Made by a program: the position numbers and the translations under genes
The notes under the pieces: generated by a model
What the model saw: the letters and a program-made list of their open reading frames with translations, nothing else
Database searches by the model: none
What the model was told of the DNA's origin: nothing
Source: Bacillota bacterium
Lineage (GTDB): Bacteria; Bacillota; Sulfobacillia; Sulfobacillales; JAIMBI01
DNA: 35,219 nucleotides
Direction of reading: 5' to 3'
Assembly (NCBI GenBank): GCA_021846565.1
Contig: JAJZWS010000031.1
Span: 1-35,219 of the forward strand
Shown: positions 1-8,930 of the stretch, in pieces
How positions within the stretch are numbered: position 1 is the stretch's first letter
Layout: each line of letters begins with the position of its first letter

Positions 1-467
1 CGACCGGGAGCGCCGATGTCGGGTCATGCCGGCGTAACGCTGTCCGGTGGGGAGAGACGCCGAGACCGGCCGTTCGTCACCCGAGAGCGCTCTGCACCGG
101 GCGGCGTTGCCCCGAGGAGAAGGGCGGCACCCGCCCGCTTGGCGGGCAAACGCGGGGAGCTATCGCCCGTCCGGGGGCAACCAGTCCGGCAAGGCGTCGG
201 ACGGAACGGTCCGGCGCCCATTGCCGCCGGACCACCGATGGGTCTCATGGGCCTCCTCCAGCAAGATGGGCGGGTGGCGCCCGAGCGCGGCCAGGGATCC
301 ACATCCGCGCTGCCAACGTGTCCCAGCTGTAAACGCGAAACAGCCAACCCAGTCTTCCACGGAGCCGTCTGCCAACATCGTCGGACTGATGATGTCCCAG
401 TGCTGGGTCGTGTCCAGCCGGTCCGCGTGCTAGCGATAGAAGAGGACCTGAATGGTGTTAGGCAGGC
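1..467 (+). other. Left-edge region without a convincing gene; possible group II intron RNA fragment
   Basis: Several reading frames are open here, but none gives a recognisable protein and they look like chance in GC-rich DNA. The first 130 bases contain short blocks (GTAACGCTGTCC, GGGGAGAGACGCC, ACCGGCCGTTCGTC) that resemble, from memory, the structured RNA that precedes intron-encoded reverse transcriptases in bacterial group II introns. No reverse transcriptase follows on this side; a C-terminal fragment of one is found at the opposite end of the window. The assignment is weak and needs a covariance-model search. Confidence 0.2.
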
Positions 468-470
468 GCA

Positions 471-1145
471 TTAGTGAACCCCTGACTGGGGCGGCGACGG
501 GCGCAGGCGCTGCTGGCCCCAGGACTGCCCCTGCCGCTCAAGATCGTGCGAGACAGCCTCGAAGGGTATGGGATCCACCAGCACCGCCCAGGCGCTGTCC
601 TTGTCTGACACGTCTGGGGTGTAGGTGAGCTGCTGGAGAGAGACGAGGTGAAAACGCCTCGCCGTAGGTCGCACGGGTGCTCTGGATCAGGTCGCTCAGG
701 GTGGCGATGCCATGCATGAGGGCGCGTGCCGATCAAGATCACCGCGGGCCCGTGCGCGTCGGCCGACGGTGTAAGCCTTCTGACTCGCCACGTCCCGGGC
801 ATCGGCGACCGCGAGTCCCCTCCATCCGGCGTAGGGATAATGATGGCGAAAGCGATAGGCCCACAACGTCACCGAAACGTCGGCGAGACGCCATTGTGCC
901 TATTCGGTGGGGTGGATGTCCTGCGCGTCATGGCGAAGCTGCCCCAACATGTCGTCCAACCCGGGCAGCATGGGCAAGGTGGAGAGGGGTTGGCGGGTGA
1001 AGAAACCGAGATCGCGAGACCGGCGATGACCGAGATGCAACGCGAGGGCGGTGCCACCCGGCAGATAAAAGCTCTGCATGGCGGGCCAGTGGGACAGGAC
1101 ATCCGCCACGCTCGCGGTGCCGCCAGCCAGCACCTCTCCGTGCAT
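471..1145 (-). pseudogene. AbiEii/AbiGii-type nucleotidyltransferase toxin, frameshifted remnant
   Basis: AbiEii-family proteins are the nucleotidyltransferase toxins of AbiE-type toxin-antitoxin and abortive-infection systems. Reading leftward from an ATG at 1145, preceded by a GGGAGG ribosome site at about 1152-1157, the translation shows the family signature YLPGGTALALHLGHRRSRDL, followed by GFFT. After a stop and frame changes the sequence continues with DVASQKAYTVGRR and LSLQQLTYTPDVSDKDSAW, matching the C-terminal half of the family, and ends at the TAA at 471-473. Family members have DLDFF at the catalytic metal-binding site; here the second aspartate is glycine (codon 1005-1007). The frame breaks together with this loss indicate a dead gene. 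No intact AbiEi-type antitoxin is visible beside it. Confidence 0.75.
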
Positions 1146-1346
1146 CCGATCGCCTCCCAAAACTTAGTATGCCGCCGCTGTTGCGACCCGCGGCAGTGTG
1201 GCCTCGCGAGGCATAAGCCGTCGCACCCGAAGGTCCCCGCTCGCGCGTGAGTCGCATGGGCCCCATGCCCGCTCGTACCGGACGGTCAGCTTTCGCGGGA
1301 GGAACCCCACGGGCCGCGGCGACTTCGGTGTCGCCCCCGTGCGTGC

Positions 1347-3663
1347 TCAGTCCCAAACGACCCGCCAGACTGCTGGGGGCGGAGGGTCGTTTGGGGCCGG
1401 GCTCACGGGTCTCGCCACGGCAGCAAACGGCGTCCGCAGTACGCACAGCCCGAGGTAGTCGTCCGTCGGGCGCGATCGGGCGTCGCGGCGCCCTGAGACC
1501 AAAAGCTCCGTGATGGCCGACAGAAGGGGGGCGGGCATCCCCTGGGCCTGGAGACGCGCCTGGTGGACCACCGGCTCGACGGGTTCGGCCAACACCTCGG
1601 CCGCGGCCACCTTGGCCTCATTGTCATAGTTGGAGCCGCGCGCGGACGCAAATATTCTTGCCTGGACGTCCACCGTCCGTGTGGTGAGACCGGCGCCACA
1701 CACCAGACGCACCGCTTGGTCGGTGGGGCGGTCGGCCAACATGATCCGCGGTCCACCCGTCGTGGACGCCGGTGGCCTGCACGTGACCATCCACGGTCAC
1801 CCCGGGGGCGTTGGGACAGCCCACCAGCCTGACGGTCCACGTCCGGGTCTTCGGCACGATGCCCGCCGCGCCGGTGGCGGCCCCGATGGTCAGGGTGCCG
1901 GTGGCTTGCCCCCACGTGATGGCCGCAGACGCGGTCGGGGAAAGGCCACCGGTGTCCTCGTCCTCCACCAGCGTAAACGCACCGTCGGCTCCGGGTGCGA
2001 CCACCACCTCGAGGTGGTCAGGGTTTTGGGTGGCGTCTACATTGGCCTCACCCGCCAGCGGGACGATGGCACGGGCCCTAGCAGGACGGGAATGGAGTTG
2101 CCATCGCGGTGCCGGGTCAGCGTTCCTCTGCCCTCGTAGGCGACCCGTGAACAGATCCGTCCAGGTGCCCGTTGGCAGCGAGGCACTGACTGAGCCCATT
2201 AACGTCACAGGATCGTGCGGCGCCGTGATGGGCGCCACCAGCATCTCGGTGCCGAAGGCAAACTGATTGGGGACCCCGTAGGCCGCCGCGTCACCCGGAT
2301 GCGGGTGGTACATGGGGCGCACCAGCGGCTCTCCCTCCCCAGCCGCGCGGTGGTTCATCGTGTGGAGGTGTGGCACCAATCGGTGGCAGAACTTCCGTGC
2401 CGTCGCCATGCGCGTCCGCGCCTCCAAGCCAACTGTCCACGGTTCCCGCGTCAAACACGGGTTGGACGACGAGTGCAGTCGGAGGATGGGGGAAACACGC
2501 CCAGCTGTACCCAGCTGAGGGTCAGCGCGTCGCCCCGCCCTTCGAAAAAGTGGCTTCCGATGTCGTGGCCCGCCAGCCGTAGCCAATGTTCGCCGCGGTG
2601 GCGGTGAACTCTGGCTGAAAGGCGAGCGACGCCCAGGAGATGACCGGGTCTCCCGAGAAGCCCACTGGATAGCGGTGGCTCCCAGGCCCCGCATATCGGG
2701 ATAGGATGAGTGGTCGGCGGCCGTCCCGCACGGCATTCACGAAGTGATGGTGGTCTAAGAGCCACAGCGAGTCCACGCCGGACAGGCGCGGGTACGGCCC
2801 CGGCTGCCAGTTGATCCACCAAAAGTCCACGCCCTGTTCCTCCAGGGGGTGCAACAGCACGTCGAAATACGCCCGGAGGAAGTCCCTGTCCGTGGGATCG
2901 AAAGGGATCGGGTCGCCTCGCGAGCGGTCGCGGCCCAGCGCCAGCGCCATCCCGGCGGATCGCTCCTCGGAAGACCCCACGCCGTCCGCCGGATGCAGAT
3001 TCAAGGGGACCTTGACGCCGCGAGCGTTCAGGGCCGCCAGAAACGCATCCGGGTCGGGAAACAGCGCGGGATCCCGCGTGAAGTCCGCCACTGCCTTCGG
3101 CGGGGTCCACCGAGCGCACCAGATGCCAGTCCATGTCCAGCACGGCCACCGAAAAGGGGATCTTCGGCCTCGAAGCGCCGGAACACGGCCGAGATACTCG
3201 CCCGCGCTGTACGCGTGGTAGCGGCTCCAACAGTCGCCCAGCGCCCATCGGGGCAGAACGGGCGGCCGCCGGACAGCGCGCTTCACCGTCGTCGAGGCCC
3301 TACGCGAACACGTATAGATCTTGGCCCCCCGGGCCCCGCGGCACCACGCGCCCAGGCCACCGTTGTACTCCAACCGCAGGCGCCTCGTGGTCACCGCCAC
3401 GTGTCCGTCGGACCGCGCCACCTCAAAAGGGGAACCGGCAAGTGGCGGTTCACCGCGAAGGACGAGGCCCGGTCCTCGAACACGCCGTCCTCCGACCACT
3501 CAAGACCAATCAAGCCCTCCGTCACGACGGTGGACCGCCAGCGGTCGCCCTGAACAGACGCCCCTCGTTCAGTGCGGCCCCCTCTTTGCTGATGTTTTGC
3601 GATGCGGGCCCAAGCCTCAGGCCGATGGGCCGACGGCCGCCGCGGACGGCAAGTCGACGTCAA
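1347..3663 (-). pseudogene. Glycoside hydrolase family 31 (alpha-glucosidase-like), multiply frameshifted
   Basis: GH31 enzymes release alpha-linked glucose or xylose from oligosaccharides. Read leftward, family blocks appear in order but in different frames: an N-terminal EGLIGLEWSEDGVFEDRA (around 3500), PFSVAVLDMDWHLV (around 3150), ARGVKVPLNLHPADGV, GVDFWWINWQPG (around 2815), LILSRYAGPGSHRYPVGFSG (around 2670), LAGHDIGSHFFEGRGD, GEGEPLVRPMYHPHPGDAAA (around 2310) and a C-terminal beta-domain ending near 1350. At least five frame changes are needed, and the usual GWTGYTW block is missing. The nucleophile position of this subgroup, aspartate in WWIDWQ, is asparagine here (codon 2810-2812). 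The aspartate of the GFSGD block is kept. The gene lies directly downstream of an intact MFS gene and was probably its operon partner. The length near 770 codons fits the family. Confidence 0.85.
1352..1395. repeat. 12-bp perfect inverted repeat
   Basis: CCCAAACGACCC at 1352-1363 is exactly complementary to GGGTCGTTTGGG at 1384-1395, with a 20-base loop. It lies at the 3' end of the minus-strand GH31 remnant, so it may be that gene's terminator, although no T-run follows on either strand. A remnant of a mobile-element end is the alternative. Confidence 0.6.
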
Positions 3664-4846
3664 TGGGCACCCGAGCCATGGCCCCGGCGCTCACGAGGCC
3701 GACCCCGCCCAGCAAGAGCCAGGACAGGGGCGCGGCCCCCAGCGACGCCCCCAGCGAGTACAGCGCTCCCCCCAGCGCATTGCCGATGGAGCCTCCGACG
3801 CCGAGGGACAGACGGCTGAATCCGTAATACAGCCCAAACGCCTCCGACGACGCCAAACGGGAGGTGGCCGCAAACATGGCGGGGTTGATCAGCATGGACG
3901 CCGCGGACAGCGACAGCGCCCAGGGCCACAGCCACAGCGTGCTCACCCCCGAGAGCGCGGCCAGCAGTGTGCCCAGAGCCGCAATCACCATGCCGCCGGC
4001 CAGCTGGCGCTTTAGGGCAAACCGCGCACTCCAGCGGGTGACGCTGGTTTGCAGGAGAATAGCGGTCCCCGAGTACAGCGCCATGATCCACCCGATGAGG
4101 GCCGTGGGCGCATGGTCGCCCACGATGACCAACGGCAGCAGGATGTTGATCTGCGAGCTCAACAGGTAGTACCCGCTGACCACGCCGATGAGCGACATGA
4201 AGGGACGGTTGGCCCACACTTCCCGCCAGGCCATGGGGCCCGCCGTGCGCTTAACCGGCTCGGCGGCGGCTTTGGGATAGAAAAACAGCGTGAAGATGCC
4301 CGCCAGCATGAACATGAGGCCCGCCAGCCCGGCCACCCAGAAAAAACTCACGCCCAAGAGATAGGCCCCCAGGACCGGCCCCAGCACCATGCCGCCGTTG
4401 CCAAAGACAATGCGCTGGGCAAACACACGGGCCTGCTGCTCCTTGGGGACGGCCACCGCCAGCGCCGCCGCGTCCGCGGGACCAAACAAGGCGCCCCCGA
4501 GCCCCGACAGTACGGTGGCCACCACCACCAGCACGGGGTCGCGCGCCACCGCAAACAGCATAAAACCGGCAGCTCGCACCTCCATGCCCATCACGACGGC
4601 CCGTCGATAGCCCAGCCGGTCGGCCCACGCACCGCCCCACGGGGACAGCCCCTGCTGGCAAAACTGGCGCAGCGCCAAAATCAGGCCCGCGACCCAGGCG
4701 GGCCAGCCCAAGTCGCGCGTCAGGTAAACCGCCAGCACCGGCATCAAAAGAAAGAAACCAAAGTTGGACGCAAACGAATCAATCAGCAGGGCCCAGACGC
4801 CCGATGACCAGCCGGGCTCCTGCCACCGTGCCAACCACCATCTCAC
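3617..4846 (-). CDS. MFS transporter (MdtH-like exporter or sugar permease)
   Basis: A 409-residue inner-membrane protein with about twelve hydrophobic helices, the usual size for the major facilitator superfamily. The loop after the second helix (GGAWADRLGYRRAV) is the MFS motif A equivalent, and LSGLGGALFGPADAAALA is typical of drug/proton antiporters of the MdtH or YceL kind. The reading frame is open upstream to 5110, but a GTG at 4844-4846 has AGGAGGG five bases before it and gives a normal N-terminus, so that start is chosen. The GH31 glycosidase remnant lies immediately downstream on the same strand. This suggests an original sugar-uptake and cleavage pair, but sequence alone cannot decide between sugar import and drug export. 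Confidence 0.8.
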   Translation of the reverse strand: MRWWLARWQEPGWSSGVWALLIDSFASNFGFFLLMPVLAVYLTRDLGWPAWVAGLILALRQFCQQGLSPWGGAWADRLGYRRAVVMGMEVRAAGFMLFAVARDPVLVVVATVLSGLGGALFGPADAAALAVAVPKEQQARVFAQRIVFGNGGMVLGPVLGAYLLGVSFFWVAGLAGLMFMLAGIFTLFFYPKAAAEPVKRTAGPMAWREVWANRPFMSLIGVVSGYYLLSSQINILLPLVIVGDHAPTALIGWIMALYSGTAILLQTSVTRWSARFALKRQLAGGMVIAALGTLLAALSGVSTLWLWPWALSLSAASMLINPAMFAATSRLASSEAFGLYYGFSRLSLGVGGSIGNALGGALYSLGASLGAAPLSWLLLGGVGLVSAGAMARVPIDVDLPSAAAVGPSA

Positions 4847-5031
4847 GCGATCCCTCCTCTCTCGGCTCTCGGCCGGCTGGGTCGTCTCGCGTGGGGCGCC
4901 CCTGACCGTGCGCATGCGGCCTGAGTCGTGGGAGTTCGACCCGTCGACTGATACTAGCCCTTTAGTGGCTGTTTGTGGTCTCAAACGGACAGGAAGTGTT
5001 GGGCGGGCTCGGTGCGGCGCCTTCCCGCAAA

Positions 5032-5061
5032 TTGACGCCGCGTGGGCCAGCGTGGTATCAT
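5032..5061 (+). promoter_or_regulatory. Promoter of the rpmG-secE-nusG-rplK-rplA operon
   Basis: TTGACG at 5032-5037 and TATCAT at 5056-5061 are separated by 18 bases, a good match to a housekeeping sigma promoter. Transcription would begin near 5068, about 60 bases before rpmG. Confidence 0.7.
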
Positions 5062-5074
5062 CGTTCCTAGCGCC

Positions 5075-5091
5075 TGCGCCAAGATGGCGCA
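5075..5091 (+). promoter_or_regulatory. Short perfect hairpin in the rpmG 5' leader
   Basis: TGCGCCA at 5075-5081 and TGGCGCA at 5085-5091 form a perfect 7-bp stem with a three-base AGA loop, just downstream of the predicted start of transcription. It could be a protein operator or an RNA-stabilising 5' hairpin; nothing in the sequence chooses between them. Confidence 0.45.
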
Positions 5092-5127
5092 TGCTTCTGT
5101 CGTGCCGCACAAGTTGGGGGGAGCTCG

Positions 5128-5277
5128 GTGAGAACGATCATCACGTTGGCGTGCGGTGAGTGCAAGCGCCGCAACTATACGACCAGCAAGAACAAGAAAA
5201 ACGACCCGAACCGCTTGGAGCGGCGGAAGTACTGTCGCTGGTGCCGGGCCCACACCGTGCATCGGGAGACCCGCTGA
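5128..5277 (+). CDS. rpmG: 50S ribosomal protein L33
   Basis: This 49-residue protein begins at a GTG preceded by GGGGGGAG and reads [20 protein letters not shown] at the N-terminus, typical of bacterial L33. It keeps both zinc-binding pairs, Cys9-x-x-Cys12 and Cys36-x-x-Cys39, so it is the zinc-containing (C+) form of L33. It is a small component of the large ribosomal subunit near the E site. It is the first gene of the operon that continues with secE and nusG, the usual arrangement in Bacillota. Confidence 0.95.
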   Translation: MRTIITLACGECKRRNYTTSKNKKNDPNRLERRKYCRWCRAHTVHRETR

Positions 5278-5320
5278 CCGCCAGCGCGGTGTGAGGCTCG
5301 CATGAGGGAAGGCGTGACGG

Positions 5321-5539
5321 ATGGACGAGAAGCGACGCTCCCGGTTGACGCCGGCGGAGCCCGGCATTGTGCGGTTGCCGCGCGAGGTGGTGGGCGAACT
5401 CAAGAAAGTGGTGTGGCCCACCCTGCGGCAGACGCTGGGCTACACCGGGTTCACCGTGGTGATGGTGCTGGTGACGGCCGGCATTTCGTCATTGCTGGAC
5501 ACCGTGTTCACGGCGTTGTGGACCGGTATCATGCGCTGA
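5321..5539 (+). CDS. secE: Preprotein translocase subunit SecE
   Basis: A 72-residue protein with a basic N-terminus, the conserved amphipathic segment VVGELKKVVWPTLRQTLGYT (residues about 23-42) and one transmembrane helix (TVVMVLVTAGISSLLDTVF), the single-helix form of SecE. SecE clamps the SecY channel in the cytoplasmic membrane and is needed for Sec-dependent export. The ATG follows GAGGGAAGG and lies 43 bases after rpmG. The position between rpmG and nusG is the canonical one. Confidence 0.95.
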   Translation: MDEKRRSRLTPAEPGIVRLPREVVGELKKVVWPTLRQTLGYTGFTVVMVLVTAGISSLLDTVFTALWTGIMR

Positions 5540-5602
5540 CCATGCGGCGCACCGGGCGGACCGCGGTCCCGCCCATTTTTGTTGGGAAGGCGGCTCTGGC
5601 GG

Positions 5603-6133
5603 GTGAGTAAGCATGATTGGTATGTGATCCACACCTACTCCGGGTACGAGAACAAAGTCAAGGCGAACCTGGAGCGCCGGGTGGAGTCGATGAACATGGG
5701 AGATCAGATCTTCCAGATCATCGTGCCGATGGAAGATGCGCTGGAAGTCAAGGACGGCAAACAGCGCGTCGTCAAGAAAAAGGTGTTTCCCGGCTACGTG
5801 CTGGTGGAGATGACCATGACAGATGACTCCTGGTACGTGGTGCGCAACACCCCCGGCGTCACTGGTTTTGTGGGATCCGAGCCCCGACCCATTCCCCTGT
5901 TGGAAGAAGAAATGAAGCTCATCACGGGGGAGATCAAGCGTGAGGGGCGCGGCCCTCGGATTCACTTGGATGTGGGCCAATCGGTCGAGGTGACCGATGG
6001 CCCGTTTGCCGGCTTCACGGGCGTGGTGGACGATGTGTACCACGATCGCGCCAAGGTCAAGGTGATCGTGTCGATGTTTGGACGCGACACCCCGATGGAA
6101 CTGGACTTCACCCAGATTCGCGAGATGGACTAG
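5603..6133 (+). CDS. nusG: Transcription termination/antitermination factor NusG
   Basis: A 176-residue protein that starts at a GTG ([16 protein letters not shown]), the universal NusG N-terminal motif. The NGN domain covers roughly residues 1-115 and includes [14 protein letters not shown] and [17 protein letters not shown] domain follows ([13 protein letters not shown]). NusG binds the RNA polymerase clamp helices, modulates pausing and couples transcription to translation or Rho. Upstream in-frame starts would add residues with no family match, so the GTG is preferred, although the GGGAAGG site is 12 bases away. It is co-transcribed with secE and rplK. Confidence 0.96.
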   Translation: MSKHDWYVIHTYSGYENKVKANLERRVESMNMGDQIFQIIVPMEDALEVKDGKQRVVKKKVFPGYVLVEMTMTDDSWYVVRNTPGVTGFVGSEPRPIPLLEEEMKLITGEIKREGRGPRIHLDVGQSVEVTDGPFAGFTGVVDDVYHDRAKVKVIVSMFGRDTPMELDFTQIREMD

Positions 6134-6152
6134 CCTAGACAGGGGAGCGAAC

Positions 6153-6578
6153 ATGCCGAAGAAAGTTACGGGTGTCATCAAGTTGCAAATCCCGGCCGGC
6201 AAAGCCACCCCGGCGCCGCCCGTGGGGCCGGCCCTGGGGCAGCACGGGGTCAACATCATGGCGTTCGTCAAAGACTACAACGAGCGCACCGCGAGCCAGG
6301 TGGGCACCGTGGTGCCGGTCGAGATCACGGTGTTTGAGGACCGGTCGTTCACATTTGTGCTGAAGACGCCCCCGGCCGCCGTCCTCATCAAGAAGGCGCT
6401 GGGCGTGGACAGCGGCTCCGCAACCCCTCAGAGCAAGAAAGTGGGGAAGCTGACGCGCGACAAAGTCCGTGAGATTGCGGAAGCCAAGATGCCGGACTTA
6501 AATGCCCGCGACATTGGCGCCGCGATGCGCATGATTGAGGGCACCGCCCGCAGCATGGGCGTCGACATCGTCGACTGA
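6153..6578 (+). CDS. rplK: 50S ribosomal protein L11
   Basis: A 141-residue protein of standard L11 length. The N-terminal domain has the proline-rich [20 protein letters not shown] helix that is targeted by thiopeptides and contacted by release factors and RelA. The C-terminal domain, ending [13 protein letters not shown], binds the GTPase-centre region of 23S rRNA. The ATG at 6153 lies after AGGGGAG and is supported by the [18 protein letters not shown] opening. The gene is 19 bases after nusG and 55 bases before rplA. Confidence 0.97.
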   Translation: MPKKVTGVIKLQIPAGKATPAPPVGPALGQHGVNIMAFVKDYNERTASQVGTVVPVEITVFEDRSFTFVLKTPPAAVLIKKALGVDSGSATPQSKKVGKLTRDKVREIAEAKMPDLNARDIGAAMRMIEGTARSMGVDIVD

Positions 6579-6633
6579 CCAAGAACGACATCAGGTGGGA
6601 GGCTTCGGCCGCTGCACCACAGGAGGAACCACA

Positions 6634-7347
6634 ATGGCGAAACTGACCAAAGCCCAGAAAGAGCAGGGCACTCTCTACGATCCGACCGAGCTGTTTGACG
6701 ACCGCGCGGGCGTCCAGCTGGTGAAGAAGCTCTCGCGCGCCAAGTTTGACGAGTCGATCGATGTGGCCGTGCGTTTGGGCGTGGACGTCCGCCACTCAGA
6801 CCAGGTGGTGCGCGGGGCCGTGGTGCTGCCGAACGGCACCGGCAAGAATCCGCGGGTCGCGGTGTTTGCCAAGGGCGACAAGGCCAAGGAAGCCCAGGAT
6901 GCCGGCGCGGACATCGTGGGCGCCGAGGAACTGGTGGAGAAGGTCCAGGGCGGCTGGCTGCAATTTGACACGGCAGTGGCCACCCCCGACATGATGGCGC
7001 TGGTGGGCCGCCTGGGGAAGCTCTTAGGGCCCCGCGGCCTCATGCCCAATCCCAGGACTGGAACCGTGACGTTTGACGTCGCGTCCGCGGTGCGCGAAAT
7101 CAAGGCCGGCAAGGTCGAGTATCGGACCGAAAAGGCGGGCATCGTGCATGCGACGATCGGGCGCGTCTCGTTCGCGGACGAGGCACTGGTGGAGAACCTG
7201 GGGGTTCTGCTGGATGCGCTGGTCAAGGCCAAGCCGCAGGCGTCCAAGGGCCAGTACATCAAAACGGTCACGCTGTCTTCGACCATGGGCCCGGGCGTCA
7301 AGCTGAACCCGCTGACGGCAGGCAAAGCGTTGGCCACCACGGCCTAG
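6634..7347 (+). CDS. rplA: 50S ribosomal protein L1
   Basis: A 237-residue L1 protein with the family motifs [40 protein letters not shown] and [21 protein letters not shown]1 forms the mobile stalk near the ribosomal E site and is often a translational repressor of its own operon. The ATG is set by a perfect AGGAGG at 6621-6626, seven bases upstream. It is the last gene of this half-operon; rplJ, normally next, is 16 kb away. Confidence 0.97.
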   Translation: MAKLTKAQKEQGTLYDPTELFDDRAGVQLVKKLSRAKFDESIDVAVRLGVDVRHSDQVVRGAVVLPNGTGKNPRVAVFAKGDKAKEAQDAGADIVGAEELVEKVQGGWLQFDTAVATPDMMALVGRLGKLLGPRGLMPNPRTGTVTFDVASAVREIKAGKVEYRTEKAGIVHATIGRVSFADEALVENLGVLLDALVKAKPQASKGQYIKTVTLSSTMGPGVKLNPLTAGKALATTA

Positions 7348-7383
7348 CGCCCTCGCCCATCGACCACCCGCATAAAAAACTTC

Positions 7384-7415
7384 GGGCGCACGGTCCATCC
7401 GTGCGTCCGCCCTTT
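7384..7415 (+). terminator. Terminator-like hairpin after rplA
   Basis: GGGCGCACGG at 7384-7393 pairs with CCGTGCGTCC at 7399-7408 (ten pairs, one G-U) around a TCCAT loop. Only TTT follows at 7413-7415, but six A residues precede the stem at 7374-7379, so the structure would be a stronger terminator on the minus strand. It plausibly ends the rplA transcript and insulates the following genes. Confidence 0.6.
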
Positions 7416-7601
7416 ATGATAGGGGTAGACCCTGGCTCGCCGTTCTCTCGCGGCCGCCCACTCTCGCGCTCGCCATTCTCCGTGGCCGGTTGCTGACGCT
7501 TGGCCGTCGTTCCAAAACCAGAGCATCCGCCTTCACAAGGGTTCGCTATCACACGAGTCATCTGGCAGCGGTCGTGGTTGCTGAGAGAAAGGGGGATCGC
7601 G

Positions 7602-7766
7602 GTGCGCATCGCAGCCAGAATTGCGGGCGCCCTGGTGGCGCTGGCCGCCCTGCTGGACGGTACGCTGTTGGAGCATCGCCATCATGTGCTGGCCGGCGCC
7701 TTGATTTTCGTCGTGGGCGTGGCAATGCTGTTGGTGGTGTCGGGCGCGTCGGAGCCGCGCCAATAA
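7602..7766 (+). CDS. Small two-helix membrane protein, unrecognised
   Basis: A 54-residue protein starting at a GTG eight bases or so after AAAGGGGG. It has two hydrophobic segments, RIAGALVALAALLDGTLL and VLAGALIFVVGVAMLLVV, joined by the short polar turn EHRHH, so it should be a small integral membrane hairpin with both ends on the same side. I recognise no family. It stands alone 34 bases before ddl and may share its transcript. The frame is open upstream to 7500, but only the GTG has a ribosome site. Confidence 0.5.
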   Translation: MRIAARIAGALVALAALLDGTLLEHRHHVLAGALIFVVGVAMLLVVSGASEPRQ

Positions 7767-7799
7767 CGACCCGTAAATCTTCCGTTGGGGGGCACCCAG

Positions 7800-8852
7800 G
7801 TGAAGCGACGCATCGTGGTGATGATGGGCGGCCCGTCGGGGGAGCACGAGGTGTCGCTGGCATCGGGACGGCAGGTGGCGCGGGCCCTGCATGGGCTGGG
7901 GCATGAGGTCGCGGCCCTGGTGGTGGGCCGCGACGGCGCTTGGTCACGGCTCCCGGTGGAGGCGTTGCCCGCGCTGGCGCCGAGCGTCCAGGATCCGGGG
8001 CGGACGGCGGTGGACCGCGAGCAGATGCCGGTCGGCGTGGCGCTGCTGGCGGGGGTGGACGCGGTGTTTCTGGCGTTTCACGGGAAGTTCGGCGAGGACG
8101 GGGGCATCCAGGGACTGCTGCAGACGCTGGGCGTCCCGTACACCGGGAGTGGGCCCCTGGCGTCGGGTCTCGCCATGCATAAAGCCAAAGCCAAGGAGTT
8201 GTATCAGTTCCACGGCCTTCAAGTGCCGCGGAGTGTGACGGTGGAGCGCCAGGGGTGGCGGACGGATCCCATCCGAACCGTCGCGCGCGTGCTGGAGACC
8301 GTGGGCCTGCCGCTCGTGGTCAAGCCCAATCAGGGGGGCAGCAGCATCGGCGCCACGCCGGTGGCCGTGGCCGCCGAGGTGTCCCCCGCACTCGAGCTGG
8401 CGTTCGGGCAGGATGACCTCGTGCTGGTGGAAGAAAGGCTCCGGGGGACGGAGCTCACCTGCGCCGTGCTGGAGGAGCCGGATGGGGCGCTCACCACGCT
8501 GCCGGTCGTCGAGATCAAGTCCCGGCACGACGCGTTTTTCGATTTTGACGAGAAGTATCGGGGCGCAGACGCGGTGGAGATTGTGCCGGCGCGGATCCCC
8601 GACGAGGTGGCCGCGGCGTGCCAGGCGGTGGCGAAAACCGCCCATCGGGCGCTTTTGTGCGAGGGGTTCTCCCGCACCGATCTGTTTTGGACCCCACGCG
8701 GGCCGGTGGTGTTGGAAACCAACACGATTCCCGGGCTCACGCCGCAGTCGCTGCTCCCGCGGGCGGCCCAAGCGGCCGGGATCCCCTTTCCGGACCTGAT
8801 GGAGCGTCTGGTGGAACTTGCGATTCTGCGGGCGGAGCGCCAAGCTCAATAG
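7800..8852 (+). CDS. ddl: D-alanine--D-alanine ligase
   Basis: A 350-residue ATP-grasp enzyme that joins two D-alanines with ATP to make the dipeptide used for peptidoglycan precursors. The N-terminal signature MMGGPSGEHEVSLASG is present, followed by FHGKFGEDGGIQGLLQTLGV and YTGSG. The ATP-grasp loop is LVVKPNQGGSSIGATPV, and the metal- and substrate-binding C-terminus is VVLETNTIPGLTPQSLLPRA. GTG at 7800 is chosen because GGGGGG lies nine bases upstream and the protein then begins KRRIVVMMGG, as in the family. It sits outside the usual division and cell-wall cluster, next to an ECF sigma gene. Confidence 0.93.
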   Translation: MKRRIVVMMGGPSGEHEVSLASGRQVARALHGLGHEVAALVVGRDGAWSRLPVEALPALAPSVQDPGRTAVDREQMPVGVALLAGVDAVFLAFHGKFGEDGGIQGLLQTLGVPYTGSGPLASGLAMHKAKAKELYQFHGLQVPRSVTVERQGWRTDPIRTVARVLETVGLPLVVKPNQGGSSIGATPVAVAAEVSPALELAFGQDDLVLVEERLRGTELTCAVLEEPDGALTTLPVVEIKSRHDAFFDFDEKYRGADAVEIVPARIPDEVAAACQAVAKTAHRALLCEGFSRTDLFWTPRGPVVLETNTIPGLTPQSLLPRAAQAAGIPFPDLMERLVELAILRAERQAQ

Positions 8853-8930
8853 TGGGCCCAGAGCGCGTGTCACATACGGGTCCGTGGGACGACAGAGAGA
8901 GCAGGACTGACACGGGAGACGGGGGGTCAC

